DNA of 64,000 nt from Duganella levis (GCF_009857605.1 NZ_WWCT01000029.1:1-64000); one strand, 5' to 3'. Counted from the first letter of the stretch, positions 53,441 through 62,677 are shown. Numbers and translations are program-made. Notes: generated from the sequence alone by a model not told the origin.

Positions 53441-54486
53441 CAAATCTGTTCCGGTTCCTCAATTCCAGCCCGCGCCAGCAGGCCGGCAAAATCGTCCGCC
53501 AACGGCACGATCCATTCACATTGTTCACCCGTGGCCGGATGCACCAGGCCCAGGCGGCGCGCCTGCAGCGCCTGGCGCGGGAAATAATCGGCCAGATGCT
53601 GCTTGCCGTACACCGTGTCGCCCACCAGCGGGAAGCCGATCGACTGCATGTGCACGCGGATCTGGTGGGTGCGGCCGGTTTCCAGGCGACACTGCACCAG
53701 GCTCACCGGACGGCCTTCGCCCAGCTTGCCGCTGGCGATCAGCGAATAGTGGGTGATGGCCGGCTTCGAGCCCATGCCGGTCGAGACCGCCATCTTGACG
53801 CGGTCGCGCGGGTGACGGCCCATCGCCGCATCAATAGTACCGCTAATCCGCGGCGTGCCCCACACCACTGCGAAGTACTCGCGCTTGACGGTGCGCGCGG
53901 CCAGCTGGCGCACCAGGTCGGTCTGGGCGGCCAGCGTCTTGCCGACCACCATCAGGCCGCTGGTGTCCTTATCGAGTCGGTGCACGATGCCGGCGCGCGG
54001 CACGCCGCTCAGTTGCGGATAGTGGTGCAGCAGGCCGTTCAGCAGCGTGCCGGACCAGTTGCCATTGCCCGGATGGACCACCAGACCGGCCGGCTTGTTG
54101 ACCACAATCAGGTGGTCGTCCTCAAAAACTATGTTAAGTTCCATCGGTTCAGGCTTAAAAGCCTCGTCTTCCGGCTCCGGTTGGGGCAGAATGACGATCT
54201 TCTCGTCGCCGTAGACGGTGTCCTTGGTGCTTTTGGCGGTTTTGCCGTCGACCGTCACGAAGCCATCGGTGATCCAGGTCTGCAGGCGGCCACGGGAAAA
54301 TTGCGGTACCAGGCCCGAGATGACTTTGTCCAGGCGCTGGCCGCAGTGCTCAGTAGCGAGTTGCAGTTCGATGGGAGCCAGACCGTCATCATCGTCGCCA
54401 AAGTCGCCGTCATTGACGATCACGTCAGTGTCGGCATCGTGTTCGGAAGAAGATTCGGCCACATTCGGCTTTGCGTTTAATATCAC
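53440..54486 (-). CDS. rluD: 23S rRNA pseudouridine synthase RluD
   Basis: A 348-residue synthase. An acidic N-terminus precedes an S4 RNA-binding domain (about 40-100) and the catalytic domain with VHRLDKDTSGLMV (catalytic Asp). It modifies helix 69 uridines (1911, 1915 and 1917 in E. coli numbering). The start GTG at 54486 has an AGGA five bases upstream. Longer in-frame starts would overlap the divergent bamD promoter, so they are rejected. pgeF follows. Confidence 0.93.
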   Translation of the reverse strand: MILNAKPNVAESSSEHDADTDVIVNDGDFGDDDDGLAPIELQLATEHCGQRLDKVISGLVPQFSRGRLQTWITDGFVTVDGKTAKSTKDTVYGDEKIVILPQPEPEDEAFKPEPMELNIVFEDDHLIVVNKPAGLVVHPGNGNWSGTLLNGLLHHYPQLSGVPRAGIVHRLDKDTSGLMVVGKTLAAQTDLVRQLAARTVKREYFAVVWGTPRISGTIDAAMGRHPRDRVKMAVSTGMGSKPAITHYSLIASGKLGEGRPVSLVQCRLETGRTHQIRVHMQSIGFPLVGDTVYGKQHLADYFPRQALQARRLGLVHPATGEQCEWIVPLADDFAGLLARAGIEEPEQI

Positions 54487-54549
54487 GGTAATCCTATCGG
54501 CTATAATTAGCCTCGTAAAACTTTGGTTAAACAGTCTCTTGCAAAAGAT

Positions 54550-55365
54550 ATGCAAAAAAAATTAGCGGTAGTCGCAGCAACGGTTGTTCTGCTTGGTTTG
54601 TCCGGTTGCGGCCTTTTCTCTGAAAAGATCGACGAAACAAAAGGTTGGAGCGCATCGAAATTATACTCGGAGGCGAGCGATGAGCTAGATGGCCAGCACT
54701 ACGAGCGCGCAATTCAGTTGTTTGAGAAGCTGGAATCGAGCTATCCATTCGGCACCTACGCCCAGCAGGCGCAGATGAATATCGCCTATGCGTACTACAA
54801 ATCGCAGGACCAGGCCCAGGCCTTGGCGGCGGTGGAGCGCTTCATCAAGCTGCACCCGAATCATGCCAACGTCGATTATATGTACTATCTGCGTGGTCTG
54901 ATCAACTTCAACGACCAGGTCAGCTTCCTGAACTTCATCTACGAACAGGACGCCACCGAGCGCGACCCGAAAGCCACGCGCGAAGCGTACGCGGCTTTCA
55001 AGGAACTCGTCACCAAGTTCCCAAACAGCAAGTATACGCCGGATTCGCTGGACCGGATGCGTTATCTGCTGAATGCGATGGCGTCGTATGAGATCCACGT
55101 GGCGCGCTACTACTACCGTCGTGGCGCCTATCTGGCGGCGGCCAACCGCGCGATGGGCATCATGAGCGACTTCCGCGACACGCCGGCGATTGAAGAAGCG
55201 CTGTTCATCATGATTCGCAGCTACGACAAGCTGGGCATGACCGAGTTGAAGACCGACACCGAGCGCGTCTTCAAGCTGAACTACCCGAACTCCAAGTTCC
55301 TGGACGAAGGCAAAAAAGCCGAGCGCCACTGGTGGCGTTTCTGGAGTTCCAACGCCAGCATGTAA
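54550..55365 (+). CDS. bamD: Outer-membrane assembly lipoprotein BamD
   Basis: A 271-residue lipoprotein with lipobox LSGC (Cys20) and about five TPR repeats (YSEASDELDGQHYERAIQLF, AYYKSQDQAQALAAVERF, and others). It belongs to the BAM complex that folds barrel proteins in the outer membrane. ATG 54550 is chosen because it gives a normal signal peptide; a start nine codons earlier would not. It is divergent from rluD, the usual proteobacterial pairing. Confidence 0.94.
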   Translation: MQKKLAVVAATVVLLGLSGCGLFSEKIDETKGWSASKLYSEASDELDGQHYERAIQLFEKLESSYPFGTYAQQAQMNIAYAYYKSQDQAQALAAVERFIKLHPNHANVDYMYYLRGLINFNDQVSFLNFIYEQDATERDPKATREAYAAFKELVTKFPNSKYTPDSLDRMRYLLNAMASYEIHVARYYYRRGAYLAAANRAMGIMSDFRDTPAIEEALFIMIRSYDKLGMTELKTDTERVFKLNYPNSKFLDEGKKAERHWWRFWSSNASM

Positions 55366-55372
55366 AACCCAA

Positions 55373-55462
55373 TCCGGGGTCAGGTCCGGCATTCGGACAC
55401 GAGCCCGACCGTATCAAAGACTACGGTTGGGCTCGTGTCCGAATGCCGGACCTGACCCCGGA
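55373..55462. repeat. Large GGGGTCAG-family hairpin
   Basis: Two 41-base arms pair with a single G-U type exception around an 8-base loop (TCAAAGAC). The ends read TCCGGGGTCAG and CTGACCCCGGA. An internal decamer, ACACGAGCCC, and its complement flank the loop-proximal part. It fills almost the whole gap between convergent bamD and yaaA, where it would act as a two-way terminator. Confidence 0.9.
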
Positions 55463-55464
55463 GT

Positions 55465-56235
55465 TTATTCAGCCAGCTTGCGGCGGAACAGCCAGGTTTT
55501 GTCGCTGGAGGCGTCCGGCACGTAGCTGTAGCCGTCGAGGTCGAACTTTTTCAGCTTTTGCGGATCTGTGATGCCTTTGACGGCGGCGTAGCGCGCCATC
55601 AGCCCGCGCGCGCGCTTGGCGTAGAACGAGATGATCTTGTATTTGCCGTTCTTCCAGTCTTCAAACAGCGGCGTGATCACCGGCACGTCCAGCAATTTCG
55701 GTTTGACCGATTTGAAGTATTCTTCGGACGCCAGATTGACCAGCGTGTCGGCGCCCTGCTCCGTCGCCTGCCGGTTCAGCGCCTGGGTGATGGTCTCGCC
55801 CCAGAAGTCGTACAGGCTCTTGCCGCGCGGCGTGCTCAGGCGGGTGCCCATTTCCAGCCGGTGCGGGTGGATCAGGTCCAGCGGCCGTAGCATGCCGTAC
55901 AGGCCGGACAGGATGCGAATCCGCGATTGCGCGTAGTCCAGCTGCCTCGGCTGCAAGCTGCGCGCGTCAAGGCCGTCATAGACGTCGCCGTTAAAGGTCA
56001 TCACCGCCTGGCGGCCTTCGCGGGTGTCCTTGGTCCAGGTCGCATAACGGGCCACGTTCAGGGCGGATAAGTTGTCGGACAAGTCCATCAATTCACCCAG
56101 CTCGGCCGGCGAAAATTCGCGCAGCCGGTGGATCAGTTGTTCGGAGTGGTCGAGAAACGACGGTTCAGTGTGCAGCTTGGTGGTGGGTGGCGTCTCCAGG
56201 TCGAGACTTTTTGCCGGGGAAAGCACTATCAGCAT
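55465..56235 (-). CDS. yaaA: Peroxide stress protein YaaA
   Basis: A 256-residue member of the YaaA/UPF0246 family, usual length. It opens with the conserved MLIVLSPAKSLD and contains LSGLYGMLRPLDLI, HRLEMGTRL and the C-terminal FYAKRARGLMARY motif. In E. coli it lowers free iron and DNA damage during peroxide stress. It is convergent with bamD and divergent from the PIN gene. Confidence 0.93.
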   Translation of the reverse strand: MLIVLSPAKSLDLETPPTTKLHTEPSFLDHSEQLIHRLREFSPAELGELMDLSDNLSALNVARYATWTKDTREGRQAVMTFNGDVYDGLDARSLQPRQLDYAQSRIRILSGLYGMLRPLDLIHPHRLEMGTRLSTPRGKSLYDFWGETITQALNRQATEQGADTLVNLASEEYFKSVKPKLLDVPVITPLFEDWKNGKYKIISFYAKRARGLMARYAAVKGITDPQKLKKFDLDGYSYVPDASSDKTWLFRRKLAE

Positions 56236-56270
56236 AAGATTCCAAATACATTTTTACGTAACTAGCCTCC

Positions 56271-56705
56271 ATGATACCTGTTCCAAAGAAAGTCGTTATC
56301 GACACCAACGTTTGCCTCGACCTGTTCGTGTTTAACGATCCGCGCTGGGCCAAACTGGTCGCCGCCATCGAAAGCGGCGAAGTCGAGGCCGTTACGCGCT
56401 CCGATTGCCGCGACGAGTACAACATCGTGCTGCACTACAAGCATCTGCCGCTGGATGACGACAGCCGGCCGCTGGCCGCCGCCCGCTTTGACGCGCTGAT
56501 CAAGGTGGTGGCGCCGCCCGAGTCCAGCATCAAGCTGCCGGTGTGCAGCGACCGGGCCGACCAGAAATTCCTCGAAATCGCCCGCGACGCCGGCGCCGAG
56601 GTGCTGATCACCAAGGACAAGGCGCTGCTGAAACTGGCCCGCCGTCTGGCCCGCGAAGGTATGTTCAAGGTGATATTGCCGGAGAAGTGGATTGCGCTAG
56701 AATAG
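56271..56705 (+). CDS. PIN-domain protein (putative toxin, PIN family)
   Basis: A 144-residue PIN nuclease. Acidic residues lie in VVIDTNVCLDLF (Asp about 11), in the SDCRDEYN region, and in DRADQKFLEIA and ITKDKALLKLA. The fold matches the TIGR00305 group annotated as toxin components, which cleave RNA. No antitoxin-sized gene precedes or follows; the next gene, an aminotransferase, starts 26 bases later. It may be a solitary RNA-processing enzyme rather than a toxin. Confidence 0.85.
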   Translation: MIPVPKKVVIDTNVCLDLFVFNDPRWAKLVAAIESGEVEAVTRSDCRDEYNIVLHYKHLPLDDDSRPLAAARFDALIKVVAPPESSIKLPVCSDRADQKFLEIARDAGAEVLITKDKALLKLARRLAREGMFKVILPEKWIALE

Positions 56706-56731
56706 GTCATCAGCCATCCATTCAGCCATCT

Positions 56732-57910
56732 ATGACCAGCAGCAATCATTTACCGACGACGCCCACATTGACCACCCGCCTGCCGGCAGTCGGCACCACG
56801 GTCTTCACCCGCATGTCCCAGTTGGCCACGCAAGCGGGCGCGGTCAATCTTGGTCAGGGCTTTCCGGATTTTGGCTGCGAGCGCAGCCTGCTGTCCGCCG
56901 TCAACGACGCCATGCAGGCCGATTTCAACCAGTATCCGATGATGAGCGGCGCGCCGGTGCTGCGCCAGGCCATCGTCGCCAAGATCGCCGCGCTGTACGG
57001 CCATCAATACCACGTCGACAGCGAGATCACCGTGACCGCCGGCGCCACCCAGGCACTGACCACGGCCATCTTCTGTTGCGTGCATCCGGGCGACGAGGTC
57101 ATCGTCATCGAGCCGGTCTACGACAGCTACGTGCCGGCGATTACGCTGGCCGGCGGTGTGCCGGTGTCGGTGGAAATGGAAGTCGGCGCCGCCGGCTACA
57201 CCGTGCCGTGGGCCAAGGTGGCTGCCGCCGTCACCAGCAAGACGCGCCTGATCATCATCAACACGCCGCACAATCCCACCAGCACCGTACTGCGCGCTGC
57301 CGATTTGCAGGCGCTGGCCGACATCGTGCGCGGCACCGACGTGCTGATCCTGTCCGACGAGGTCTACGAACACATGGTGTACGACGGCCACCAGCACGAG
57401 TCCGTCAGCCGCTACCCGGAACTGGCGGCGCGCGCTTTCGTGGTCTCCAGCTTCGGCAAGACCTATCACGTGACCGGCTGGAAGATCGGCTACGTGGCGG
57501 CGCCGGCGGCATTGACGGCCGAGTTCCGCAAGGTTCACCAGTACAACGTGTTCAGCGTCAACACGCCGATGCAACATGGCATTGCCAGCTATATGGCCGA
57601 TCCGGCACCGTATCTCGAACTGCCCGGCTTTTACCAGCGCAAGCGCGACCTGTTCCGCGACGGCCTGAAAAATTCGCGTTTTGAGTTGTTGCCAGCCGAC
57701 GGAACCTACTTCCAATGCGTGCGCTACGATAAAATCTCCTCACAGACGGAGGCCGAGTTTGCCGAATGGCTGACCACCGAAATCAAGGTGGCAGCGATTC
57801 CCGTGTCGGCGTTTTATCAGCAGGGCAAGGAGTCCGGCATTGTGCGCTTCTGCTTCGCCAAAAAAGATGAGACCCTGACACTCGCGCTGGAGCGCCTGGG
57901 CAAAATTTAA
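56732..57910 (+). CDS. Methionine-type aminotransferase (YbdL-like)
   Basis: A 392-residue class I PLP aminotransferase. It carries the N-terminal VNLGQGFPDF motif, NTPHNPTSTV, LSDEVYEHMVYDG, the PLP lysine in SSFGKTYHVTGWKIGY, and the late Arg in VRFCFAKK. The closest general match is E. coli YbdL (386 residues), a methionine/2-oxo-acid aminotransferase of the methionine salvage type, or kynurenine aminotransferases. ATG 56732 is the first start after the PIN gene. Confidence 0.88.
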   Translation: MTSSNHLPTTPTLTTRLPAVGTTVFTRMSQLATQAGAVNLGQGFPDFGCERSLLSAVNDAMQADFNQYPMMSGAPVLRQAIVAKIAALYGHQYHVDSEITVTAGATQALTTAIFCCVHPGDEVIVIEPVYDSYVPAITLAGGVPVSVEMEVGAAGYTVPWAKVAAAVTSKTRLIIINTPHNPTSTVLRAADLQALADIVRGTDVLILSDEVYEHMVYDGHQHESVSRYPELAARAFVVSSFGKTYHVTGWKIGYVAAPAALTAEFRKVHQYNVFSVNTPMQHGIASYMADPAPYLELPGFYQRKRDLFRDGLKNSRFELLPADGTYFQCVRYDKISSQTEAEFAEWLTTEIKVAAIPVSAFYQQGKESGIVRFCFAKKDETLTLALERLGKI

Positions 57911-57924
57911 GATTGGGATTCACC

Positions 57925-58896
57925 ATGTCCGAGATTACCCAACTGGAGACGCCGGTGTTTGCCGAAGCGTCGCCGTCGGTGCTGCACCAGCTCAACTTGT
58001 GTAACCGCCGCCTGGAACGCCTGCTGCACAACCTGCGCAACGAGCACAATGCCGAGGCCGAAATCCGCGACATCGCGCGCGACGTGATCCGCGCAGTCGA
58101 GATCAATCCCGACGTGGCGCTGGCCTGCATCTTCCTCAGCCAGATCAACGGCACCTACGCGGTGCGGCACTGTATCGAGACCGCCGTGGTGACGGTGGTG
58201 ATCGCCCGCAGCATGAACCTGAACCCAGCCAACTCGCTGACCGTGACCGCAGCCGCGCTGACCATGAATGTCGGCATGCTGCGCCATCACGAGGGGTTCC
58301 AGAACAAGAACTCCCCGCTAAGCCACGAGGAAATGGCCATCGTGCGCCGCCATCCGGAAGAAAGCGCCGACATGCTGCGCGACGTCGGCATCGACGATGA
58401 CGACTGGATTTCCTGCGTGCTGATGCATCACGAAAATGACGAAGGCAGCGGCTACCCGGCCGGCATCGCCAGCCCGGAGGTGACGCTGAACGCCAAGCTG
58501 CTCAGCTTTGCCGACCGCTACTGCGCGCAGGTCTCGGCCCGCAACTATCGCAAATCCATCCTGCCCAGCCTAGCGCTGCGCAATCTGATCGACGACAAGC
58601 AGGCGCCGGTCGACCCGCATCTGGCCGATTGCTTCCGGCGCGAGCTGGGCGATTTCCCGCCCGGCTGCCTGGTGCGGCTGGCCGGCGGCGAGATCGGCGT
58701 GGTCAGCCGCCGTCAGGGTTGCAGCCGCGGCCTGCAGGTCCACTACTTGCGCGACGCCGCCGGCGCCATGCTATCGCCGGCCCTGCCACGCTGCCTCGAT
58801 GACGGCCCGCTGGCCATCACCGAAGGCCTGAGCGAGGATCAGGCCTCAACCCGCTTCAGCATGAAGCAGATCTGGGGCACCCAGGCCAGCTTATGA
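57925..58896 (+). CDS. Degenerate HD-GYP-type protein
   Basis: A 323-residue protein whose middle (about 80-215) follows an HD-GYP layout: RHCIETAVVTVVIARS, then RRHPEESADMLRDVG, then MHHENDEGSGYPAG. The usual HDIGK metal-binding pair is replaced by MNVGM, so cyclic di-GMP hydrolysis is doubtful. The C-terminus resembles a small beta domain often following HD-GYP (PGCLVRLAGGEIGVV). It may sense rather than degrade. It overlaps the convergent PEP-CTERM gene by six bases. Confidence 0.8.
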   Translation: MSEITQLETPVFAEASPSVLHQLNLCNRRLERLLHNLRNEHNAEAEIRDIARDVIRAVEINPDVALACIFLSQINGTYAVRHCIETAVVTVVIARSMNLNPANSLTVTAAALTMNVGMLRHHEGFQNKNSPLSHEEMAIVRRHPEESADMLRDVGIDDDDWISCVLMHHENDEGSGYPAGIASPEVTLNAKLLSFADRYCAQVSARNYRKSILPSLALRNLIDDKQAPVDPHLADCFRRELGDFPPGCLVRLAGGEIGVVSRRQGCSRGLQVHYLRDAAGAMLSPALPRCLDDGPLAITEGLSEDQASTRFSMKQIWGTQASL

Positions 58897-60609
58897 GTGG
58901 CGCGACTGGCGGCGCGCCGCCACCATCACCAGCGTCAGCCCGCTCAGCAGCAACAGCCATTCGAACGGCTCCGGCACCGCCAGGATGTAACTGAAGCCGT
59001 ACGAACCGGTGGCCAAGCTGGAACGGACCACCAGGTTCTGCATGCCGACACCGAGTGGCCCAAGATCCAGCGCGTGCCCGAGGAAGAACTGGTCGGCCTC
59101 GCTCTGTGAGTTGAATTCGCCGAAATACAGCGCCTGGCCGTTGTTGCTGATATCCAGACTGAAGTACCCAAGCGGCGCGGAGGTCACGTCCAGGAATTTC
59201 AGCCACAGATGGTCGGCGGTGCCATTTTGCTGCCAGCTATGACGCGTCTCCAGATCGACATAGCCGAAACCTGGACTGTTCGCGGCCTGCACGCCACCGC
59301 CCAGCCCTGCCGCTCCGCCCGCAGTCGCGGTGGCATAGCCGTTGGCGTACGGGCCTTGCAAGCTTGGCAGGGCCAGGCTGAGGCTGCCGAACGACGTTTC
59401 GCTGGTGGCGGTGTAGTTGCTGGCGCTCGTCACGGACGCAGACAACGCGCGCTGGCCGCCGTCGGTGGAACTGCTGCGCGCAATGGTGCTGCCGCCGCCC
59501 AAGGTTTCCCCGGTGCTGCCGATAGCGACGGCTTTGGCGCTGCCGGTGCCGACACTGTAGGCCTCGGCCAGTGCGCTGTTGGTCATGCCTACCGCGCTGG
59601 CTGTCGCGCTACTGGAGCCGCCCTGCTCGGTGGCGCGCGCGACCGCATGCGCGGTGGCGGAACCAACGACGTAGGTGTAGGACACGGTGCTGGCATCGGC
59701 CCTCACCACCACCTTGCCGCTCCCCGATTGGCCGCTGACATTGGCGGTCGCATTGCCGTTGGCCGGATACTGGACGCCGACGTTGGCGGTCGAGGTCAAG
59801 CTCACATCGTGCTTGCCGCTGGTGACACCGGTCACCGTGCTGAACGCGGTCGCGGGCGGGCTTTGCCCGACATAAGGATCGTCAAACACGGCGCCGGCCA
59901 GCGCCAGACTGCTGCCGGTCAGCTTGCCGGTGCCGTGCAAACTCAGCGTGGCGGTGCTGTTCCCCGCCGTGGTTGCATCATTGCCGATCGCCTTGACGTT
60001 GCCGACTACGCTGGCGTAGCCGGCTGCCGGTTGCGACACGCCGGAGTCGATCGCCAGGCTGGCCACGCTGGCGCCGCCACCCAGACCGGCATAGGCGGAC
60101 GACGACAGGTCCACCGCCTGCGCGCCGCTGGTCAACGCGCTCAGGCTGCTGGTGGCGTTGCCGGCATTCGGCACGCCTGGGTATAAACCGCTGAAGCTGC
60201 CACCGCGCGCGGTGGCGCTGCCGGTCGCGCCGGCGCCGTGCAGCACGCCGGTGACGGTGGCGTCGCCGCCAAAGCCATAGCCGCTGTCGGGATTGGCCGG
60301 CACCACCTTGCCGCCATTGCCGCCGGTGGCCGAAATCGTCGCGTTCGCCGTCCACAGCGCGGTCAGGTCCAGCACTGCGCTGGCGGCGCCGCCATTACCG
60401 CCGCTCAAGGCGCCGTCGCCGCCGTTGCCGCCGGTCGCCGTCAGCGTGGTGCTGACATTGCCGGGGCCCGCCACCACCAGGCTCTGGTGGTCGGCCGCGC
60501 CGCTGGCGCCGTGATCGATGGCGTAAGCCTGGCTGACCGCCGCCGACAGCAGTAAGGGCAGCAATCCTTTTACCGGCAAGCGGCGGGTCAGTGCAAAGGC
60601 AAGGGTCAT
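58891..60609 (-). CDS. PEP-CTERM secreted protein, repetitive Ala/Ser/Gly/Thr-rich
   Basis: A 572-residue protein with an N-terminal signal (about 1-30, ending AYA), a low-complexity beta-rich body dominated by Ala, Ser, Thr and Gly, and a C-terminal exosortase tag: AVPEPFEWLL, a hydrophobic helix and basic RRQSRHS. Such proteins are cleaved and sorted by exosortase (EpsH/XrtA) and often associate with extracellular matrix. No exosortase is in the window. A GAGG ribosome site precedes the ATG. Function beyond sorting is unknown. Confidence 0.88.
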   Translation of the reverse strand: MTLAFALTRRLPVKGLLPLLLSAAVSQAYAIDHGASGAADHQSLVVAGPGNVSTTLTATGGNGGDGALSGGNGGAASAVLDLTALWTANATISATGGNGGKVVPANPDSGYGFGGDATVTGVLHGAGATGSATARGGSFSGLYPGVPNAGNATSSLSALTSGAQAVDLSSSAYAGLGGGASVASLAIDSGVSQPAAGYASVVGNVKAIGNDATTAGNSTATLSLHGTGKLTGSSLALAGAVFDDPYVGQSPPATAFSTVTGVTSGKHDVSLTSTANVGVQYPANGNATANVSGQSGSGKVVVRADASTVSYTYVVGSATAHAVARATEQGGSSSATASAVGMTNSALAEAYSVGTGSAKAVAIGSTGETLGGGSTIARSSSTDGGQRALSASVTSASNYTATSETSFGSLSLALPSLQGPYANGYATATAGGAAGLGGGVQAANSPGFGYVDLETRHSWQQNGTADHLWLKFLDVTSAPLGYFSLDISNNGQALYFGEFNSQSEADQFFLGHALDLGPLGVGMQNLVVRSSLATGSYGFSYILAVPEPFEWLLLLSGLTLVMVAARRQSRHS

Positions 60610-60729
60610 AGCATGTTCCTCAAGGTTAATTTAACAACAATGACATTGCCGTTATAATAATTCAACGATGTCCGCGTGAATGTACCCTAAGTAGCTATTT
60701 ATTAACTTTCCCTCTCCTGGAGACCTAGC

Positions 60730-61548
60730 ATGATGCAATCCCAGCCGCAGGGCGGGCGCCGTGCTATCGGCATGATCGACATGCTGCAGCTAAGTACGCC
60801 GCAACCGGCCTGGCCGCCCGATGCCGGCACCTTCCTGCTGGCGATCCAGCGGCGCGGCGCCAGCAAGGTGCACCAGCACGGCCGCACCGCGCAACTGGGA
60901 CCGGGCGACATGGCGCTCTATGCGGCGGCCGACGACTACCGGGTGGCGTGGCAGGCCGCCAGCGAACAGTTGCTGCTGGTGCTACCGGCAGCACCGCTGC
61001 GCAGCGCGTGTCCGGAACTGGACCAGCTGACCGCCGTCACGCTGAAGCATGGGCAGCCGATGGTGGCGCTGCTCGGCATCATGGCCGATAGCCATTTTCA
61101 TGCGGTGCAGGAATTGCCGCCGCCAGCGGCCGCCCATGCCGCCCATGCGCTGATCGCTACCCTGGCCGGCTGCCTGCTGACGCTGGACAATCCGGCCCCG
61201 ACCGAGCGCAGCCGGCTGTCGCAATATCATTTGCAGCGCATCCGCCAGTACGCCTTGGCCAATCTGGCGGATACGGAACTATCGGTGGCGCGCGTCGGTG
61301 CGGCGCTGGGCATGTCGGCGGCGCACATCCACCGGCTGTTTGCCGATGAAGCGCAAACCTTTGCGGCGTGGCTGTGGGAATCGCGCCTGCGCGCCTGCCA
61401 GCAGGCGTTGCGCCAGTCATCGGCGCGGCTGTCGATCAGCGCCATCGCCTTCCAGAATGGCTTTGCGCATGCGACGCATTTCTCGCGCGCCTTCCGCGCG
61501 CGCTTCGGCATGACAGCCAGTGCGTGGCGTAACAGCGCCGGCGCTTAA
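60730..61548 (+). CDS. AraC-family transcriptional regulator
   Basis: A 272-residue regulator. A cupin-like N-terminal half (about 1-160; QLGPGDMALYAAADDYRV) precedes two AraC helix-turn-helix motifs: SVARVGAALGMSAAHIHRLF and SISAIAFQNGFAHATHFSRA, then FRARFGMT. It resembles the AraC-like ligand-binding type that often senses small organics. A GGAG ribosome site precedes the first ATG. It is divergent from the PEP-CTERM gene, a possible target. Confidence 0.9.
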   Translation: MMQSQPQGGRRAIGMIDMLQLSTPQPAWPPDAGTFLLAIQRRGASKVHQHGRTAQLGPGDMALYAAADDYRVAWQAASEQLLLVLPAAPLRSACPELDQLTAVTLKHGQPMVALLGIMADSHFHAVQELPPPAAAHAAHALIATLAGCLLTLDNPAPTERSRLSQYHLQRIRQYALANLADTELSVARVGAALGMSAAHIHRLFADEAQTFAAWLWESRLRACQQALRQSSARLSISAIAFQNGFAHATHFSRAFRARFGMTASAWRNSAGA

Positions 61549-61549
61549 C

Positions 61550-62677
61550 TCAGCGCGACAGCTGTTCGATCTTTTTGTCGACGAAGGCTTTCAGCTCGGG
61601 CGTCAGGCCGGCATTGCCGCGTGCACGGGTGTAGGCTTCGCGCGCCTCCGGCAGATGCTGGTCGGCTTGCAGCGAAATGCCCAGGCCCATCCACCAGATG
61701 GCGTTGCTGGGCGAAATGGCCAGCGCGTCGCGGTAGTGCTGGGCGGCTTCGGCATGACGCTGGTCGCGTTGCAGCACGCCGGCCAGGAAGGCTTGGTAAT
61801 CGGCATTGGCGGTGGCGTATGGCAGGGTTTTCAGCAGCGTGTCCAGCGCCGGGCCGCCTTTTTCCAGTTGCAGACGGGCCAGCACCATGGCCAGGCCGGG
61901 CTGGCGCGGCTCGATGCCGAGCGCCAGCCGCAGTTGGCGGATGGCGTCGTCGGTGCGGCGGTTTTCCAGCAGCAGGCTGACGTAGGTCTGGCGCGCGGCG
62001 TCGTTGCGCGGATCGAGCTCGACGGCTTTGTCCAGATCGGCCAGCGCGGCGCTGACGCGGCCTTCCTGCAACGCCACCAGTGCGCGGCGATAGCTGTTTT
62101 CCGACGCCTGCTTGGGCGTCAGTTCGCGCAGCACCACGCCGTCAACCGGCGCGGCGGATGGCGCGGCCTTTGCGCGCGCGGCCTTGCGCGCAGCGACCAT
62201 GGCCGGCATGTCGACAGTGCTGCCTTCTTCGCTATCGGCGCTGCGCGCAGCTTTCGCAGGATTAGCAGCGACGCGTTTCGTCGCCGGGGCCGTGGACGGG
62301 GCCGCGCTCGCCTCGGTTACGACAACCTCTTGCGCTGCGGCCGTACTAGACGGCGCGTCCGCGTGCAACGGCGCAGTGGCGGGTGTGATGGCCTTGGCTG
62401 CTGCAGGCGGTTCCTGGAAACGCGGTCTGTCCGGAATGCGATTCCCCTGCACCGTCGGCACCGGTCCCATCGGCGCGCGATGCGACTGCCAATACTGCCA
62501 GCCAAACCATCCGCCCGCCGCCAACACCAGCACGCCAGCCGCCGCGCCACCCACCACCAATGGCCGACGATCCCGCTCCCCGGCCGGCACCGATTTCACG
62601 TCCGCCTGCTGCACAGCGGAAGCCGCGCCACCACCGCGCGCGTCCAGGTCCTGCAGCATTTTATTAATCAAGCTCAT
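61550..62677 (-). CDS. mshN: MSHA biogenesis protein MshN (TPR)
   Basis: A 375-residue protein. It starts with MSLINKMLQDLDAR, the typical MshN opening. One membrane helix (about 40-60; LVVGGAAAGVLVLAAGG) is followed by an Ala/Pro-rich linker and C-terminal TPR repeats (ALVALQEGRVSAALADLDKA and similar). It takes part in mannose-sensitive haemagglutinin type IV pilus assembly. Its ATG overlaps the mshM stop by four bases (ATGA). An AraC gene converges immediately downstream. Confidence 0.87.
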   Translation of the reverse strand: MSLINKMLQDLDARGGGAASAVQQADVKSVPAGERDRRPLVVGGAAAGVLVLAAGGWFGWQYWQSHRAPMGPVPTVQGNRIPDRPRFQEPPAAAKAITPATAPLHADAPSSTAAAQEVVVTEASAAPSTAPATKRVAANPAKAARSADSEEGSTVDMPAMVAARKAARAKAAPSAAPVDGVVLRELTPKQASENSYRRALVALQEGRVSAALADLDKAVELDPRNDAARQTYVSLLLENRRTDDAIRQLRLALGIEPRQPGLAMVLARLQLEKGGPALDTLLKTLPYATANADYQAFLAGVLQRDQRHAEAAQHYRDALAISPSNAIWWMGLGISLQADQHLPEAREAYTRARGNAGLTPELKAFVDKKIEQLSR

